Shown: positions 26,314 through 34,793 of the stretch, in pieces
How positions within the stretch are numbered: the stretch's first letter is position 1
Layout of the letters: every line of letters starts with the position of its first letter
NCBI RefSeq assembly: GCF_000374305.1
Contig: NZ_KB894107.1
Span: 1 to 42,543, forward strand
Length of the DNA stretch: 42,543 bases
Direction of reading: 5' to 3'
Origin: Actinomadura flavalba DSM 45200
GTDB lineage: Bacteria; Actinomycetota; Actinomycetes; Streptosporangiales; Streptosporangiaceae
The notes under the pieces: model-generated
The model's input: the letters and a program-made list of their open reading frames with translations, nothing else
The model's database searches: none
What the model was told of the DNA's origin: nothing
Program-made: the position numbers and the translations under genes

Positions 26314-26994
26314 ATGCCGTGTGCGTTGTGCGGCGACATCATCCCCCGGGAGATCGCGCGCTGCCCGCACTGCGGGGCGTGGGCGCGGCGGCGGGACTTC
26401 CGCGCGGTCGGGGTGGCCGTGTTCATGCTGCTCGGGTTCAACGCGTTCGTCGCGCTCGCGGCGGGGATCAGCCTGCTGCGGGTCATGGCGCCGCTGCGCA
26501 CCGACACGCACGACACCTACGATCCGGTCGTCACGGCGGCGACGCTGAAGCCGTACGCGGACATGTTCGTCATCTGCGCCGTCCTCGCGGGGCTGACCGG
26601 GTTCCTCTACCTCGGCTGGCTGTGGCGGGCGCACCGGCAGGCGCCGGGGCCGCAGAGCCGGCACCGGGCGTGGGTCGTGTTCGGGTGGTTGTGCCCGTTC
26701 GTGAACCTGTGGCTGCCGCCGCGCATGGTGTACGAGGTGTGGGTCAACAGCGGCCGGTACCGGACGACGGAGCGGCAGTTCGCGGGGCTCGTCGTCGCGG
26801 GCTGGTGGGGGTGCGCGCTGATGGCGGCGCTCCTGGCGCGCCTGTTCACCGTGGGCAGCCTGGACACCCTCTCCGACGCGCGCTTCGACGTCGGTCTCGG
26901 CGTCGCCGCGGCGGCCTGCCTCGCCCTGGCCGCCGCGCTGTGCATGGTGCCCGTCTACCAGATCACCCGTCTCCAGGTCCTCTCCGACCGTTGA
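26314..26994 (+). CDS. DUF4328 membrane protein with N-terminal zinc ribbon
   Basis: A 226-residue protein. An N-terminal CxxC-x10-CxxC zinc ribbon (C3, C6, C17, C20) precedes about five hydrophobic segments. The signature WLWRAHRQAPGPQSRHRAWVVFGWLCPFVNLWLPPRMVYEVW is the conserved DUF4328 core. Function is unknown in the family; the protein probably sits in the cytoplasmic membrane. It converges on the DUF6504 gene with a gap of six bases. Confidence 0.85.
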   Translation: MPCALCGDIIPREIARCPHCGAWARRRDFRAVGVAVFMLLGFNAFVALAAGISLLRVMAPLRTDTHDTYDPVVTAATLKPYADMFVICAVLAGLTGFLYLGWLWRAHRQAPGPQSRHRAWVVFGWLCPFVNLWLPPRMVYEVWVNSGRYRTTERQFAGLVVAGWWGCALMAALLARLFTVGSLDTLSDARFDVGLGVAAAACLALAAALCMVPVYQITRLQVLSDR

Positions 26995-27000
26995 GCGCTC

Positions 27001-27291
27001 TCAGTCCCACACCCGCGTGATGGTCCAGGTTCCGGCGGCGGCCTCGTAACGCAACTCGCACACCCCGACGCCACGGGGCGCGTCCTCGGTGCGGACGGCC
27101 TCGACGCGCCAGAACTCGCGTTCGGTGAGTTCGGCGTCGGAGGCGGTGGCGTGTTCGAGCCACCAGTCACGGGTGGTGACCCAGTGTTCGAGGACCCGCT
27201 GGACCGTGTAGGCGCGTGCGCGCCACACGAACCGGACGGGCCTCCCGTTCACCGTGTCGACCTCGACCGCGTCGCCCGAGCCGTGCGCCAT
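27001..27291 (-). CDS. DUF6504-like protein under an SOS box
   Basis: A 96-residue protein. GRPVRFVWRARAYTVQRVLEHWV, then WWLEHATASDAELTEREFWRVEA and a C-terminal GVCELRYEAAAGTWTITRVWD, fit the DUF6504 family that I associate with actinobacterial SOS mutagenesis genes (imuB/dnaE2 neighbourhoods). The family call is from memory. Start ATG follows GGGGGAGCGG. A canonical LexA site lies 56 bp upstream, which independently supports a DNA-damage role. No polymerase gene is in this window. Confidence 0.72.
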   Translation of the reverse strand: MAHGSGDAVEVDTVNGRPVRFVWRARAYTVQRVLEHWVTTRDWWLEHATASDAELTEREFWRVEAVRTEDAPRGVGVCELRYEAAAGTWTITRVWD

Positions 27292-27346
27292 CCGCTCCCC
27301 CGTCGTAAAACGCCTGAATGCACCGCACGGGGGAAGTCATACGGAT

Positions 27347-27360
27347 CGAACGTGTGTTCG
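27347..27360 (-). promoter_or_regulatory. LexA (SOS) box upstream of the DUF6504 gene
   Basis: The site reads CGAAC-GTGT-GTTCG, preceded by T, matching the Gram-positive/mycobacterial SOS consensus TCGAAC-N4-GTTCGA at all but the last base. It lies 56 bp before the ATG. A -10-like TATGAC follows on the minus strand. Confidence 0.75.
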
Positions 27361-27410
27361 CAACGGCGAGTCTAGAGACACCGTCCGCCGGGAGGCAACC
27401 CGGCGAAACC

Positions 27411-27683
27411 TCAGCTCAACTGCCGTGCGATCTGGTCGGCGACGCCCGCGGCGGCGGTCACGTCGGCGAACCCGCCGCCCGTCCACAGGTAGGACCAGCC
27501 GGCGCCGGACGGCATCGCGACGACCATCACCTGCCGTCCCGAGACGGGCGCGACGACGGCGAGCACCGACGCCTGCGGGCCCGCCAGCCGCCAGCCGAGG
27601 CCGCGGGCGCCGACCTCCCGGGCGAGGAGGGACAGATGGTGCCGGCGGACATGCGCCGGATCATGCGCGGGGGCCAGAGACAC
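27411..27683 (-). CDS. Small hypothetical protein (90 residues)
   Basis: No family is recognised. It contains HHLSLLAREVGARGLGWRLAG, then ASVLAVVAPVSGRQVMVVAMP and SGAGWSYLWTGGGFADV, a compact alpha/beta pattern with natural codon use, ending ADQIARQLS. Start GTG at 27683 has only a weak GAAGG 13 bases upstream. It is transcribed away from the kinase genes; the 233 bp between them hold the kinase promoter region with a TAGGGT -10-like element near 27868. Confidence 0.55.
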   Translation of the reverse strand: MSLAPAHDPAHVRRHHLSLLAREVGARGLGWRLAGPQASVLAVVAPVSGRQVMVVAMPSGAGWSYLWTGGGFADVTAAAGVADQIARQLS

Positions 27684-27916
27684 CGCGGATCAGCCGCCTT
27701 CATATCAGGAGCCGCTCCGGCGGGGGGTGACCGGCAGAGGCGCGGGGTGGGTCGCCGTCCCATTGTCGCCCCCACGCTCTGTCGCCGCGAGTTCACCAGG
27801 GGTCACGTCTTGCTTACGTGGCCGCGACCGGCGTGGTCTGCGGGGAAATGCGCAGCCCGTCCAGGGATTAGGGTGCTCTACGACCCCGCCTCCCGCCCGC
27901 CCGACCCAGGACGACC

Positions 27917-29566
27917 ATGACCTCCCACGTCAGCCCGACCGAAGCCCTGCGCCCCGGCGACCCCCGGGAACTCGGCCCGTACCGGCTGCTGTCGCGGCTC
28001 GGCCAGGGCGGCATGGGCACCGTCTACCTCGGCCAGGACGAGCGGGGACGCCGCGTCGCGGTCAAGGTGATCAACCGCGAGCTGGCGGGCGAGGCCCCGT
28101 TCCGCGAGCGGTTCCGCCGCGAGGTGACCGCCGCCCGGCAGGTGCGGCGGTTCTGCACGGCGCCGGTGCTGGACGCCGAGCTGGAACGCGATCCGCTGTT
28201 CGTCGTCACCGAGTTCATCGACGGCCCGAGCCTGGAGAAGGCGGTCGCCGAACGCGGCCCGCTGCCGGGATCGGAGCTGGAGGGCCTGGCCGTCGGCGTC
28301 GCGACGGCGCTGGCCGCGATCCACGGCGCGGGCATCGTGCACCGCGACCTCAAGCCCGCGAACGTCCTGCTGTCGTCGACAGGACCACGCGTCATCGACT
28401 TCGGCATCGCGCGGGCCCTGGACGCCGCGCCGGGCGACGGCCCGACCCGCACCGGCCACTTCGTCGGCACTCCGAGCTATCTGCCGCCCGAGCTGCTGCG
28501 CGGCGAGCCGATCACGCCCGCGTCCGACGTGTTCTCCTGGGGCTGCGTCATCGCCTACGCCGGGACGGGCGCGGCGCCGTTCGCGGGCGCCACGATGCCG
28601 GAGATCTTCTACCGGGTCGCGCACGAGACGCCCGACCTGTCCCGGCTCGACCCGGCGGTGCGCGACGTCGTCGCCGCCGCGCTCGACAAGGACCCGCGCC
28701 GCCGCCCGACCGTGGACGAGCTGCTGGGACGGCTCGTCGGCACGGCCCGGCCCGACCCGGCGCGGCTCGCCGACACGGTCCAGCGGACGTGGAGCCCGCC
28801 GCCGCAGCCGACGCGTCCCGAGGCGCCGCCGCCCCCGCCGCCGCCGTCCCGGAGGGGCGGCGTCCCGGTCCGGGCGCTGGCGGCGGGCGCGGCCGTCCTC
28901 GCCGTGGTCGTGCTGGTCGGCGTCGGCCTGGTCGGGCTGTTCGGCGGCGGGCCGCCCGACGACACCCAGATCGTCTTCTCCGACGACTTCGCCGACACCC
29001 GGTCCGGCTGGCCCGGCAGCGCGTTCACCGGCGGCCGCGGTTACTTCGAGAACCAGTACCGCGCCGATCTGCGCGATTCCCAGAACGTGGAGATGTCCGA
29101 GTCGCCGTTCCGCGTCCGCGAGCAGAAGCTGCCCGCGCGGCAGCTCGTCAGCGCCACCGTGACGTTCGGCGACGGCCCCGCCAACGGGCAGGCGGGCCTG
29201 TTCTGCCGGGGCACCGACGCCGGTACCCGAACCGCCGGCTACCAGTTCCTGCTCCGCAAGGACGGCGCCGCCGCCGTGATCCGCAAGGCGGTGCCGGGCG
29301 GCGGCGCGGTCGAGCTGGCCCGCTCGGACAAGCCGTCCGGCTACGACGAGGGCGAGCCCAACCGCGTCCAGGTCGCCTGCGAGGAGGACGACGGCGCGGT
29401 CCGGCTGCGGATGTGGATCGACGGCGAGGAGGCCGCGTCGGCCACCGACCGCGACCGGCCGCTGGGCGACGCGAACTCGGGCCTGGTCGTGGCCAGAGCA
29501 GGCCAGGCCAGCGCGCCGTCGACCGCCCTCTTCGACGACTTCGACATCTCGGAGATCAGGAACTAG
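27917..29566 (+). CDS. Receptor Ser/Thr protein kinase, first of a tandem pair
   Basis: A 549-residue Hanks-type kinase with all catalytic residues: glycine loop GQGGMGTVY, K50 in VAVKVI, HRDLKPAN (142-149), DFG (161-163) and GTPSYLPPE. A Pro-rich juxtamembrane run (about 295-312) leads to one TM helix (319-342) and a roughly 200-residue extracytoplasmic domain starting FSDDFADTRSGWPG. This looks like a beta-sandwich of the LamG/DUF1080 type, so a glycan or cell-wall ligand is plausible. No PASTA repeats are present. Its paralogue begins 66 bp downstream. The kinase is likely autophosphorylating; substrates are unknown. Confidence 0.92.
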   Translation: MTSHVSPTEALRPGDPRELGPYRLLSRLGQGGMGTVYLGQDERGRRVAVKVINRELAGEAPFRERFRREVTAARQVRRFCTAPVLDAELERDPLFVVTEFIDGPSLEKAVAERGPLPGSELEGLAVGVATALAAIHGAGIVHRDLKPANVLLSSTGPRVIDFGIARALDAAPGDGPTRTGHFVGTPSYLPPELLRGEPITPASDVFSWGCVIAYAGTGAAPFAGATMPEIFYRVAHETPDLSRLDPAVRDVVAAALDKDPRRRPTVDELLGRLVGTARPDPARLADTVQRTWSPPPQPTRPEAPPPPPPPSRRGGVPVRALAAGAAVLAVVVLVGVGLVGLFGGGPPDDTQIVFSDDFADTRSGWPGSAFTGGRGYFENQYRADLRDSQNVEMSESPFRVREQKLPARQLVSATVTFGDGPANGQAGLFCRGTDAGTRTAGYQFLLRKDGAAAVIRKAVPGGGAVELARSDKPSGYDEGEPNRVQVACEEDDGAVRLRMWIDGEEAASATDRDRPLGDANSGLVVARAGQASAPSTALFDDFDISEIRN

Positions 29567-29632
29567 GTCGGCGCCGGGGACAGATCACCCTATTCTTGTC
29601 CACCTCCCCTCTCCCCCCATTCGGAGCGAAGC

Positions 29633-31360
29633 GTGACGTCCCCCCTCCGCACGACCGACCCGCAGGAACTCGGGCCGTACCGGCTGACCGGCCGCCTCGG
29701 CCGCGGCGGCATGGGCACGGTGTACCGGGGCGAAGACGCGACCGGCCGCCCGGTCGCCGTCAAGGTGATCAACGCCGAGCTGGCCGACGAGGAGGCGTTC
29801 CGCGCCCGGTTCCGGCGCGAGGTGACGGCGGCGCGGCAGGTCCGCCGGTTCTGCACCGCCGCCGTGCTGGACGCGCGGCTGGACGGCGAGCCGCTGTACA
29901 TCGTCACCGAGTTCGTGGACGGGCCGTCGCTGGAGCAGGCCGTCCGGCAGAACGGGCCGATGCACGGCGGGACGCTGGAGGGCCTGGCCGTCGGCATCGC
30001 GACCGCGCTCGCGGCGATCCACGGCGCGGGCATCGTGCACCGCGACCTCAAGCCCGCGAATGTCCTGCTGTCGCCGACTGGACCGCGCGTCATCGACTTC
30101 GGCATCGCCCGCGCCCTCGACGCCGTGGACGGACCCACCCGGACCGGGCAGTTCGTCGGCACGCCCGCCTACATCGCACCGGAGATCACCCGGGGCGGCG
30201 AGGTGTCACCGGCCGCCGACGTGTTCTCGTGGGGCTGCGTCGTCGTGTACGCGGCGACGGGCCGCGCCCCGTTCGGCGGCGCGACCGTCCCGGAGATCAT
30301 CCACCGCGTGATGACGGACGCGCCGACCCTCGACGGCCTCGACCCCGCCCTGCACGACCTCGTCGCCGCCACCCTGGACAAGGACCCGGCCCGCCGCCCC
30401 GCGGCCCGCGAAATCCTCGCCCGCCTCACCGGCGACCCCGGCCCGTCCCCCACCGAAACGGCCCCCGCCACCCCCGGCACGACGCCGGACAGCACACCCA
30501 ACGGCGCCGCAACACCCGACGCCACGCCCAACGGCGCCGCGAGCGCCCGCACCCATGCGATGCACGGGCACGCCGCGCCGACCGTCGCGGGGCGGGACGG
30601 CGACGACGGGCGGGCCGCGCAGACGCGCGCCGACGCGGTTCCCGGCGGCAGCGGCGGCGCGGTGCGGCGGCTCGTCCGGCGTCCGGCCGTGCTCGCCGGG
30701 ATCGCGGGGGCGCTCGTCATCGCGGTGCTCGCGTGGTGGGTGCTGCGCGACCCGCCGCCCTCGCCGGGGTCGGCGATCACGCAGCGGGACAACTTCTCCA
30801 ACGTCGGCTCGGGCTGGCCGAACGGCCAGTTCGACTGCGGCAAGTACGAGAAGGGCCGCTACGTCGTCGGCGTCGCCTCGTTCGACGACTCCAGGTCCTG
30901 TTCGGCGCCGAACCAGCGGGTCTCCCCGTCCGGCAAGTACCTGATCGACGTGGTCGTCCGGCTGACCGGCGGCCCGGGCAACGGCGAGTGGGACGCGGGC
31001 GCCTACCTGTCGGCGGTCGACGACGACAACTACTACGAGGTCGTGTTCCGCCCCGACGGCAGCGTCCGGCTCCGCAAGGTCGTGGCCAAGCGGTCCACCG
31101 ACGTCGCCGAGGCCCGCGTCAAGGACTTCACCTCGACCGGCCCGAACCGTCTTCAGGTGCTCTTGGACTACCACGGCAAGGACGACCGGACGACGGTCTC
31201 GGTGTGGGCGAACGGCGCGAAGGCGTTCAGCTACGACGACGAGGACAAGCCGTACCGCAAGGGCGGAACCGGCATCATCGTGAACCGGCCGAACAGCTCG
31301 TCGCAGGACACCGAGGCGTGGGCGGCGTTCGACGACTACGCGCTCAACGAGGTGGAGTGA
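29633..31360 (+). CDS. Receptor Ser/Thr protein kinase, second of a tandem pair
   Basis: A 575-residue paralogue of the preceding kinase. K44 in VAVKVI, HRDLKPAN (136-143), DFG (155-157) and GTPAYIAPE are intact. Juxtamembrane linker 268-345 is Thr/Pro-rich with a short repeat (TPNGAATPDATPNGAA). TM helix is 351-371. The external domain starts QRDNFSNVGSGWPNGQFDCGKYEKG and shares the layout of the first kinase (Trp-Pro start, LxKVxAKRS, ending AFDDYALNEVE), but carries two cysteines (in FDCGKY and SRSCSAPN) that could form a disulfide. Start is GTG with GGAG. Strong kinase-domain identity but divergent sensors suggest duplication followed by ligand diversification. Confidence 0.92.
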   Translation: MTSPLRTTDPQELGPYRLTGRLGRGGMGTVYRGEDATGRPVAVKVINAELADEEAFRARFRREVTAARQVRRFCTAAVLDARLDGEPLYIVTEFVDGPSLEQAVRQNGPMHGGTLEGLAVGIATALAAIHGAGIVHRDLKPANVLLSPTGPRVIDFGIARALDAVDGPTRTGQFVGTPAYIAPEITRGGEVSPAADVFSWGCVVVYAATGRAPFGGATVPEIIHRVMTDAPTLDGLDPALHDLVAATLDKDPARRPAAREILARLTGDPGPSPTETAPATPGTTPDSTPNGAATPDATPNGAASARTHAMHGHAAPTVAGRDGDDGRAAQTRADAVPGGSGGAVRRLVRRPAVLAGIAGALVIAVLAWWVLRDPPPSPGSAITQRDNFSNVGSGWPNGQFDCGKYEKGRYVVGVASFDDSRSCSAPNQRVSPSGKYLIDVVVRLTGGPGNGEWDAGAYLSAVDDDNYYEVVFRPDGSVRLRKVVAKRSTDVAEARVKDFTSTGPNRLQVLLDYHGKDDRTTVSVWANGAKAFSYDDEDKPYRKGGTGIIVNRPNSSSQDTEAWAAFDDYALNEVE

Positions 31361-31432
31361 CGCGACGTTTCCCGAGGTCAACTAGGGTGGATCGGTTCCG
31401 TCCGCACCCGACCGACGAGGAAACGTCCCGCG

Positions 31433-32830
31433 ATGTCGAAGGAGTCCCCCGCCGCGGAACCCGGCCTGCGGGCCGGGCTGCGCCGCAGGCACATGACGAT
31501 GCTGGCGATCGGCGGCGCGATCGGCGCCGGGCTGTTCGTCGGCAGCGGCGCGGTGATCGGCACGGCCGGTCCGGCGGCGGTCCTGTCCTACGCGGCGGCC
31601 GGGCTGCTGGTGCTGTGCGTACTGCGGGCGCTCGGCGAGATGGTGGTGGCGCGGCCCGTCGCCGGGTCGCTGGCGGAGTACGCGCGGATGGCGCTGGGGC
31701 CGGGCGCGGGCTTCACGGTCGGCTGGCTGTACTGGTACCTGTACGTCGTCCTGGTGGGGGCGGAGGCGGTGGCGGGGGCGGCGATCCTCGCGTCCTGGAC
31801 GGGGCTGCCCGCGTGGCTGCTGGCGGCGGTCCTGCTGGTCGTGATGACGGCCGTGAACCTGGTGTCGGTGCGGTCGTTCGGCGAGTTCGAGTTCTGGTTC
31901 GCGTCGGTCAAGGTGGCGGCGATCGCCGTGTTCGCCGTGCTCGGCCTGCTGTACGTGTTCGGGGCGTGGCCGGACTCCCCCGGTGGCCTCGGCAACCTGA
32001 CGGGCAACGGCGGCTTCGTCCCGAACGGCGTCACGTCGATCTTCACGGCGATCGTGGCGGTCATGTTCGCGTTCGGCGGCACCGAGATCGTGACGATCGC
32101 CGCCGCCGAGAGCCGTGAGCCGGGCCGGGCCGTGGCGCGGGCGACGAGCAACGTCCTGTACCGGGTCGCGCTGTTCTACGTCCTGTCGATCTTCCTGGTG
32201 GTGGCGATCCTGCCGTGGGACGACGCGCAGGTGCTGACGAGCCCGTTCGTGAGCGCGCTGGAGCGCATCGGCGTCCCCGCCGCCGCGACGATCATGGAGG
32301 CGGTGATCCTGACGGCGGTGCTGTCGGTGCTGAACTCCGCGATCTACGTGTCGTCCCGGATGCTGTACGTCCTCACGCGCGACGGCGACGCCCCGGCGGG
32401 CCTGGTGAAGCTGAACTCCGGCGGCGTCCCGGTCCGCGCGATCCTGCTGGGCACGGTCGCGGCGTGGCTGGCGGTGATCGCGTCCTACGTCTCGCCCGAC
32501 CAGGTGTTCCGCTTCCTGATGAACTCGATCGGCTCGATCCTGGCCTTCGTCTACATCGCGATCATGGTCTCGGAGCTGCGGCTGCGCCCGCGTCTCGAAC
32601 GCGAGGACCCGTCCAGCCTCACCTACCGCATGTGGCTGTTCCCATACCTGCCGGTCGCGGTGATCCTCGCGCTGGTCGCCGTCCTGGTCTCGATGGCGTT
32701 CATGGCCGGGCAGCGCACCCAGCTCCTCGCGTCCCTCGCCAGCCTCGCGATCGTCGCCGCCCTCTACCCGCTGCGCCGCCGCTACGGCCGCCGCCCCCCG
32801 GTCACCGACGTGGCGGTGCTTCGGCGCTGA
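31433..32830 (+). CDS. Amino-acid permease (APC family)
   Basis: A 465-residue, twelve-helix proton-coupled transporter. The N-terminal HMTMLAIGGAIGAGLFVGSG and GPAAVLSYAAAGLLVLCVLRALGEM are the APC/AAT signature, with FAFGGTEIVTIAAAESREP in helix 6. It resembles GABA/aromatic/asparagine permeases; exact substrate unknown. Start is ATG with GAGGAAA 11 bases upstream; a TAGGGT -10-like element lies near 31384. It converges on the LysE gene with two bases between stops. Confidence 0.93.
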   Translation: MSKESPAAEPGLRAGLRRRHMTMLAIGGAIGAGLFVGSGAVIGTAGPAAVLSYAAAGLLVLCVLRALGEMVVARPVAGSLAEYARMALGPGAGFTVGWLYWYLYVVLVGAEAVAGAAILASWTGLPAWLLAAVLLVVMTAVNLVSVRSFGEFEFWFASVKVAAIAVFAVLGLLYVFGAWPDSPGGLGNLTGNGGFVPNGVTSIFTAIVAVMFAFGGTEIVTIAAAESREPGRAVARATSNVLYRVALFYVLSIFLVVAILPWDDAQVLTSPFVSALERIGVPAAATIMEAVILTAVLSVLNSAIYVSSRMLYVLTRDGDAPAGLVKLNSGGVPVRAILLGTVAAWLAVIASYVSPDQVFRFLMNSIGSILAFVYIAIMVSELRLRPRLEREDPSSLTYRMWLFPYLPVAVILALVAVLVSMAFMAGQRTQLLASLASLAIVAALYPLRRRYGRRPPVTDVAVLRR

Positions 32831-32832
32831 GG

Positions 32833-33462
32833 TCAGTCCTTGCGGCCGGTCGCGGCGATGGTGACGCCGAGGCCGATCATCATGAGGCCGCCGGTGCCGC
32901 CGAGGAGGGCCAGGCGCTGCGGGGAGCGGGCGAGCCAGGTGCGGGCCGTCGCCGCCGCGAGGCCCCAGGTGCCGTCGCAGGCGAGGGCGATCAGGCAGAA
33001 GACGGCGCCGAACACCATCATCTGGACGCCGGACGAGCCGCGCGCCGGGTCGACGAACTGGGGCAGGACGGCCGCGAAGAACACCAGCAGCTTCGGGTTC
33101 GTCAGGCTGACGAGCACGCCCTGGCCGAGCGCGTTGCCGCGTCCGGCGTCGGTCTGCGTCAGCTCGGCGAACGCGCGCCGCCGCCGGATCGCCTGCACGC
33201 CGAGGTAGACGAGATACGCCGCGCCCGCGAGCTTGAGCACGGTGAACACCACCGCCGACCGCGCCACGATCGACCCGACGCCGAGCGCGACGAGCGACGC
33301 GAGCACCAGCGCCCCGATCGTGCTCCCGGCGACACCGGCGAGCGCGACCCGCCGTCCGTGCGCGAGCGCGCGCCCGATGACGAAGAGCACGTTCGGGCCG
33401 GGCACCAGGATGATCGCGAAGGCCACGACGGAGAACGCGAGAAGCTGATCGATCTGCACCAC
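32833..33462 (-). CDS. LysE/RhtB-family amino-acid exporter
   Basis: A 209-residue, six-helix exporter. The motif FAIILVPGPNVLFVIGRALAHGRRVALAGVAGSTIGALV is the classic LysE start; NALGQGVLVSLTNPKLLVFFAAVLPQFVD is the second family hallmark. It probably exports a neutral or basic amino acid. Start is a GTG (two GTGs in tandem at 33462/33459; either fits). It is tail-to-tail with the importer, so opposite transport directions sit side by side. Confidence 0.93.
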   Translation of the reverse strand: MVQIDQLLAFSVVAFAIILVPGPNVLFVIGRALAHGRRVALAGVAGSTIGALVLASLVALGVGSIVARSAVVFTVLKLAGAAYLVYLGVQAIRRRRAFAELTQTDAGRGNALGQGVLVSLTNPKLLVFFAAVLPQFVDPARGSSGVQMMVFGAVFCLIALACDGTWGLAAATARTWLARSPQRLALLGGTGGLMMIGLGVTIAATGRKD

Positions 33463-33495
33463 GCGGCCGAGCGTAACGCGCCCTGACCTGCTGCG

Positions 33496-34704
33496 TCACC
33501 CCGATATCGGACCGGCGCCGCCCGGCCACGCGGCGGGACGCACACCGACGTCCAGGCCGCGCAGTTCGGCGAGGACGGCCGGGTCCTGGACGTCGAGCCA
33601 GTCGACGAGTTGGCGGAAGGAGACGCAGCGCACTTCCTCGCGCCCGCAGGTGTCGCGCATGACGTCCTCGACCGCGTCCATGTAGACGCCGCCGTTCCAC
33701 TGCTCGAAGTGGTTGCCGATGATCAGCGGCGCGCGGTTGCCGTCGTAGGCGCGTTCGAAGCCGCGCATGAGGCTTTCGTGCATCTGCCGCCCCCGCGCGG
33801 CGTTCCCGCCGGAACCGCCCTGGTTGGCGAGGTAGTTGTAGTCCATCGACAGGACCTCGAAGCCGCGGCCCGGCAGCGGCACCTGCTGGAGCGGAAGGTC
33901 CCAGAGCCCGGCGCGCCTGCCCGGCCACACCTGCGTGCCGACGCCGCTGGAGTCGTACCGGAACCCCATCTCGCGGGCGGCCTCGCGCGCGTTGGCGCTT
34001 CCCTCCAGGCAGGGGGTGCGGCCGCCGACCATCTCGCGGTCGTAGTCGAACGGCAGCGGCGGCAGGGACTTCCAGCCGGTCGTCGTCTTCCAGTTCTTGA
34101 CGAACCAGCGGGCCTGCCGGATCTCCGAGCGCCACTGCGCGGGCGTCCAGGTCCCCACGCCTCCCGGGCCGCAGAAGTGGCCGTTGAAGTGGGTGCCGAT
34201 CTCGTGGCCCTCCAGCCACGCGCGGCGGACCTGCGCGAGGGTCCGGCGGACGTCGGCGGTGCGCAGGTACCCGATATCGGACGCGCCGCGTTCGCGGCCG
34301 GGCGGGCGGTAGTGGTGCTTTCCGGCCTCGGGCAGGGCGTAGAGGCCGCTGAGGAAGAACGTCTGCGCGGCGTTGTGGCGGCGGCCGAGGTCGAGGAACT
34401 TGGAGAACAGCCGGGCGGAGTCCTCTCCGGCGCCGTCCCAGGAGAACACGACGAACTGCGGGGGCCGCTGCCCCGGGGCGAGCCTGCGCGGGGTGGGCTG
34501 GGACGGCTGCGGGCCGGTGTCGGCGGTCGAGCCGTCACCGATCAGCCTGCGCACCGGGCGTTCGGTCGACGCGGCGTCCGGGCGGCCCGCCTGGGCGGGC
34601 GTGCCCGAGGATTCGCCGCGCAGCAGCCCGCTCTCGCGGACGGCGACGGCTACGAGGACCGCCCCGGCCATCACGCCGACCGACTTGACCAGCATCGTCG
34701 CCAA
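33496..34704 (-). CDS. Secreted NodB-like polysaccharide deacetylase family protein
   Basis: A 402-residue exported protein. A hydrophobic N-terminus (5-22) may be a signal peptide or anchor, followed by a Pro/Ser/Arg-rich linker (30-80). The NodB-like domain has motif 1 as VFSWDGAGEDS (D90) instead of TFDDG, and motif 2 as EGHEIGTHFNGHF (H172, H176), the usual His-x3-His metal pair. The second Asp of TxDD is replaced by Gly, so activity may be altered or absent. Later GNHFEQWNGGVY resembles motif 5. The start is TTG, with an ATG three codons inside (34695). Likely acts on cell-wall or surface glycans. Confidence 0.83.
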   Translation of the reverse strand: MATMLVKSVGVMAGAVLVAVAVRESGLLRGESSGTPAQAGRPDAASTERPVRRLIGDGSTADTGPQPSQPTPRRLAPGQRPPQFVVFSWDGAGEDSARLFSKFLDLGRRHNAAQTFFLSGLYALPEAGKHHYRPPGRERGASDIGYLRTADVRRTLAQVRRAWLEGHEIGTHFNGHFCGPGGVGTWTPAQWRSEIRQARWFVKNWKTTTGWKSLPPLPFDYDREMVGGRTPCLEGSANAREAAREMGFRYDSSGVGTQVWPGRRAGLWDLPLQQVPLPGRGFEVLSMDYNYLANQGGSGGNAARGRQMHESLMRGFERAYDGNRAPLIIGNHFEQWNGGVYMDAVEDVMRDTCGREEVRCVSFRQLVDWLDVQDPAVLAELRGLDVGVRPAAWPGGAGPISG

Positions 34705-34793
34705 CGCAACCCCCCGAGATCCCGGACTCCGGTGTCCACGCTGGCAGGCGGAGTGATCTTGCTCGGGGACGTCGCGGGGGGTGCGCCGAGTCC

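Noticed and set aside
27727..32118. A 1463-codon plus-strand frame through both kinases and the permease
   Set aside because: Out-of-frame shadow rich in Arg/Gly/Pro; it crosses three genes with clear catalytic or membrane motifs in other frames.
31382..34219. A 945-codon minus-strand frame
   Set aside because: Antisense or alternate-frame shadow of the permease, LysE and deacetylase genes; product is His/Arg/Asp low complexity.
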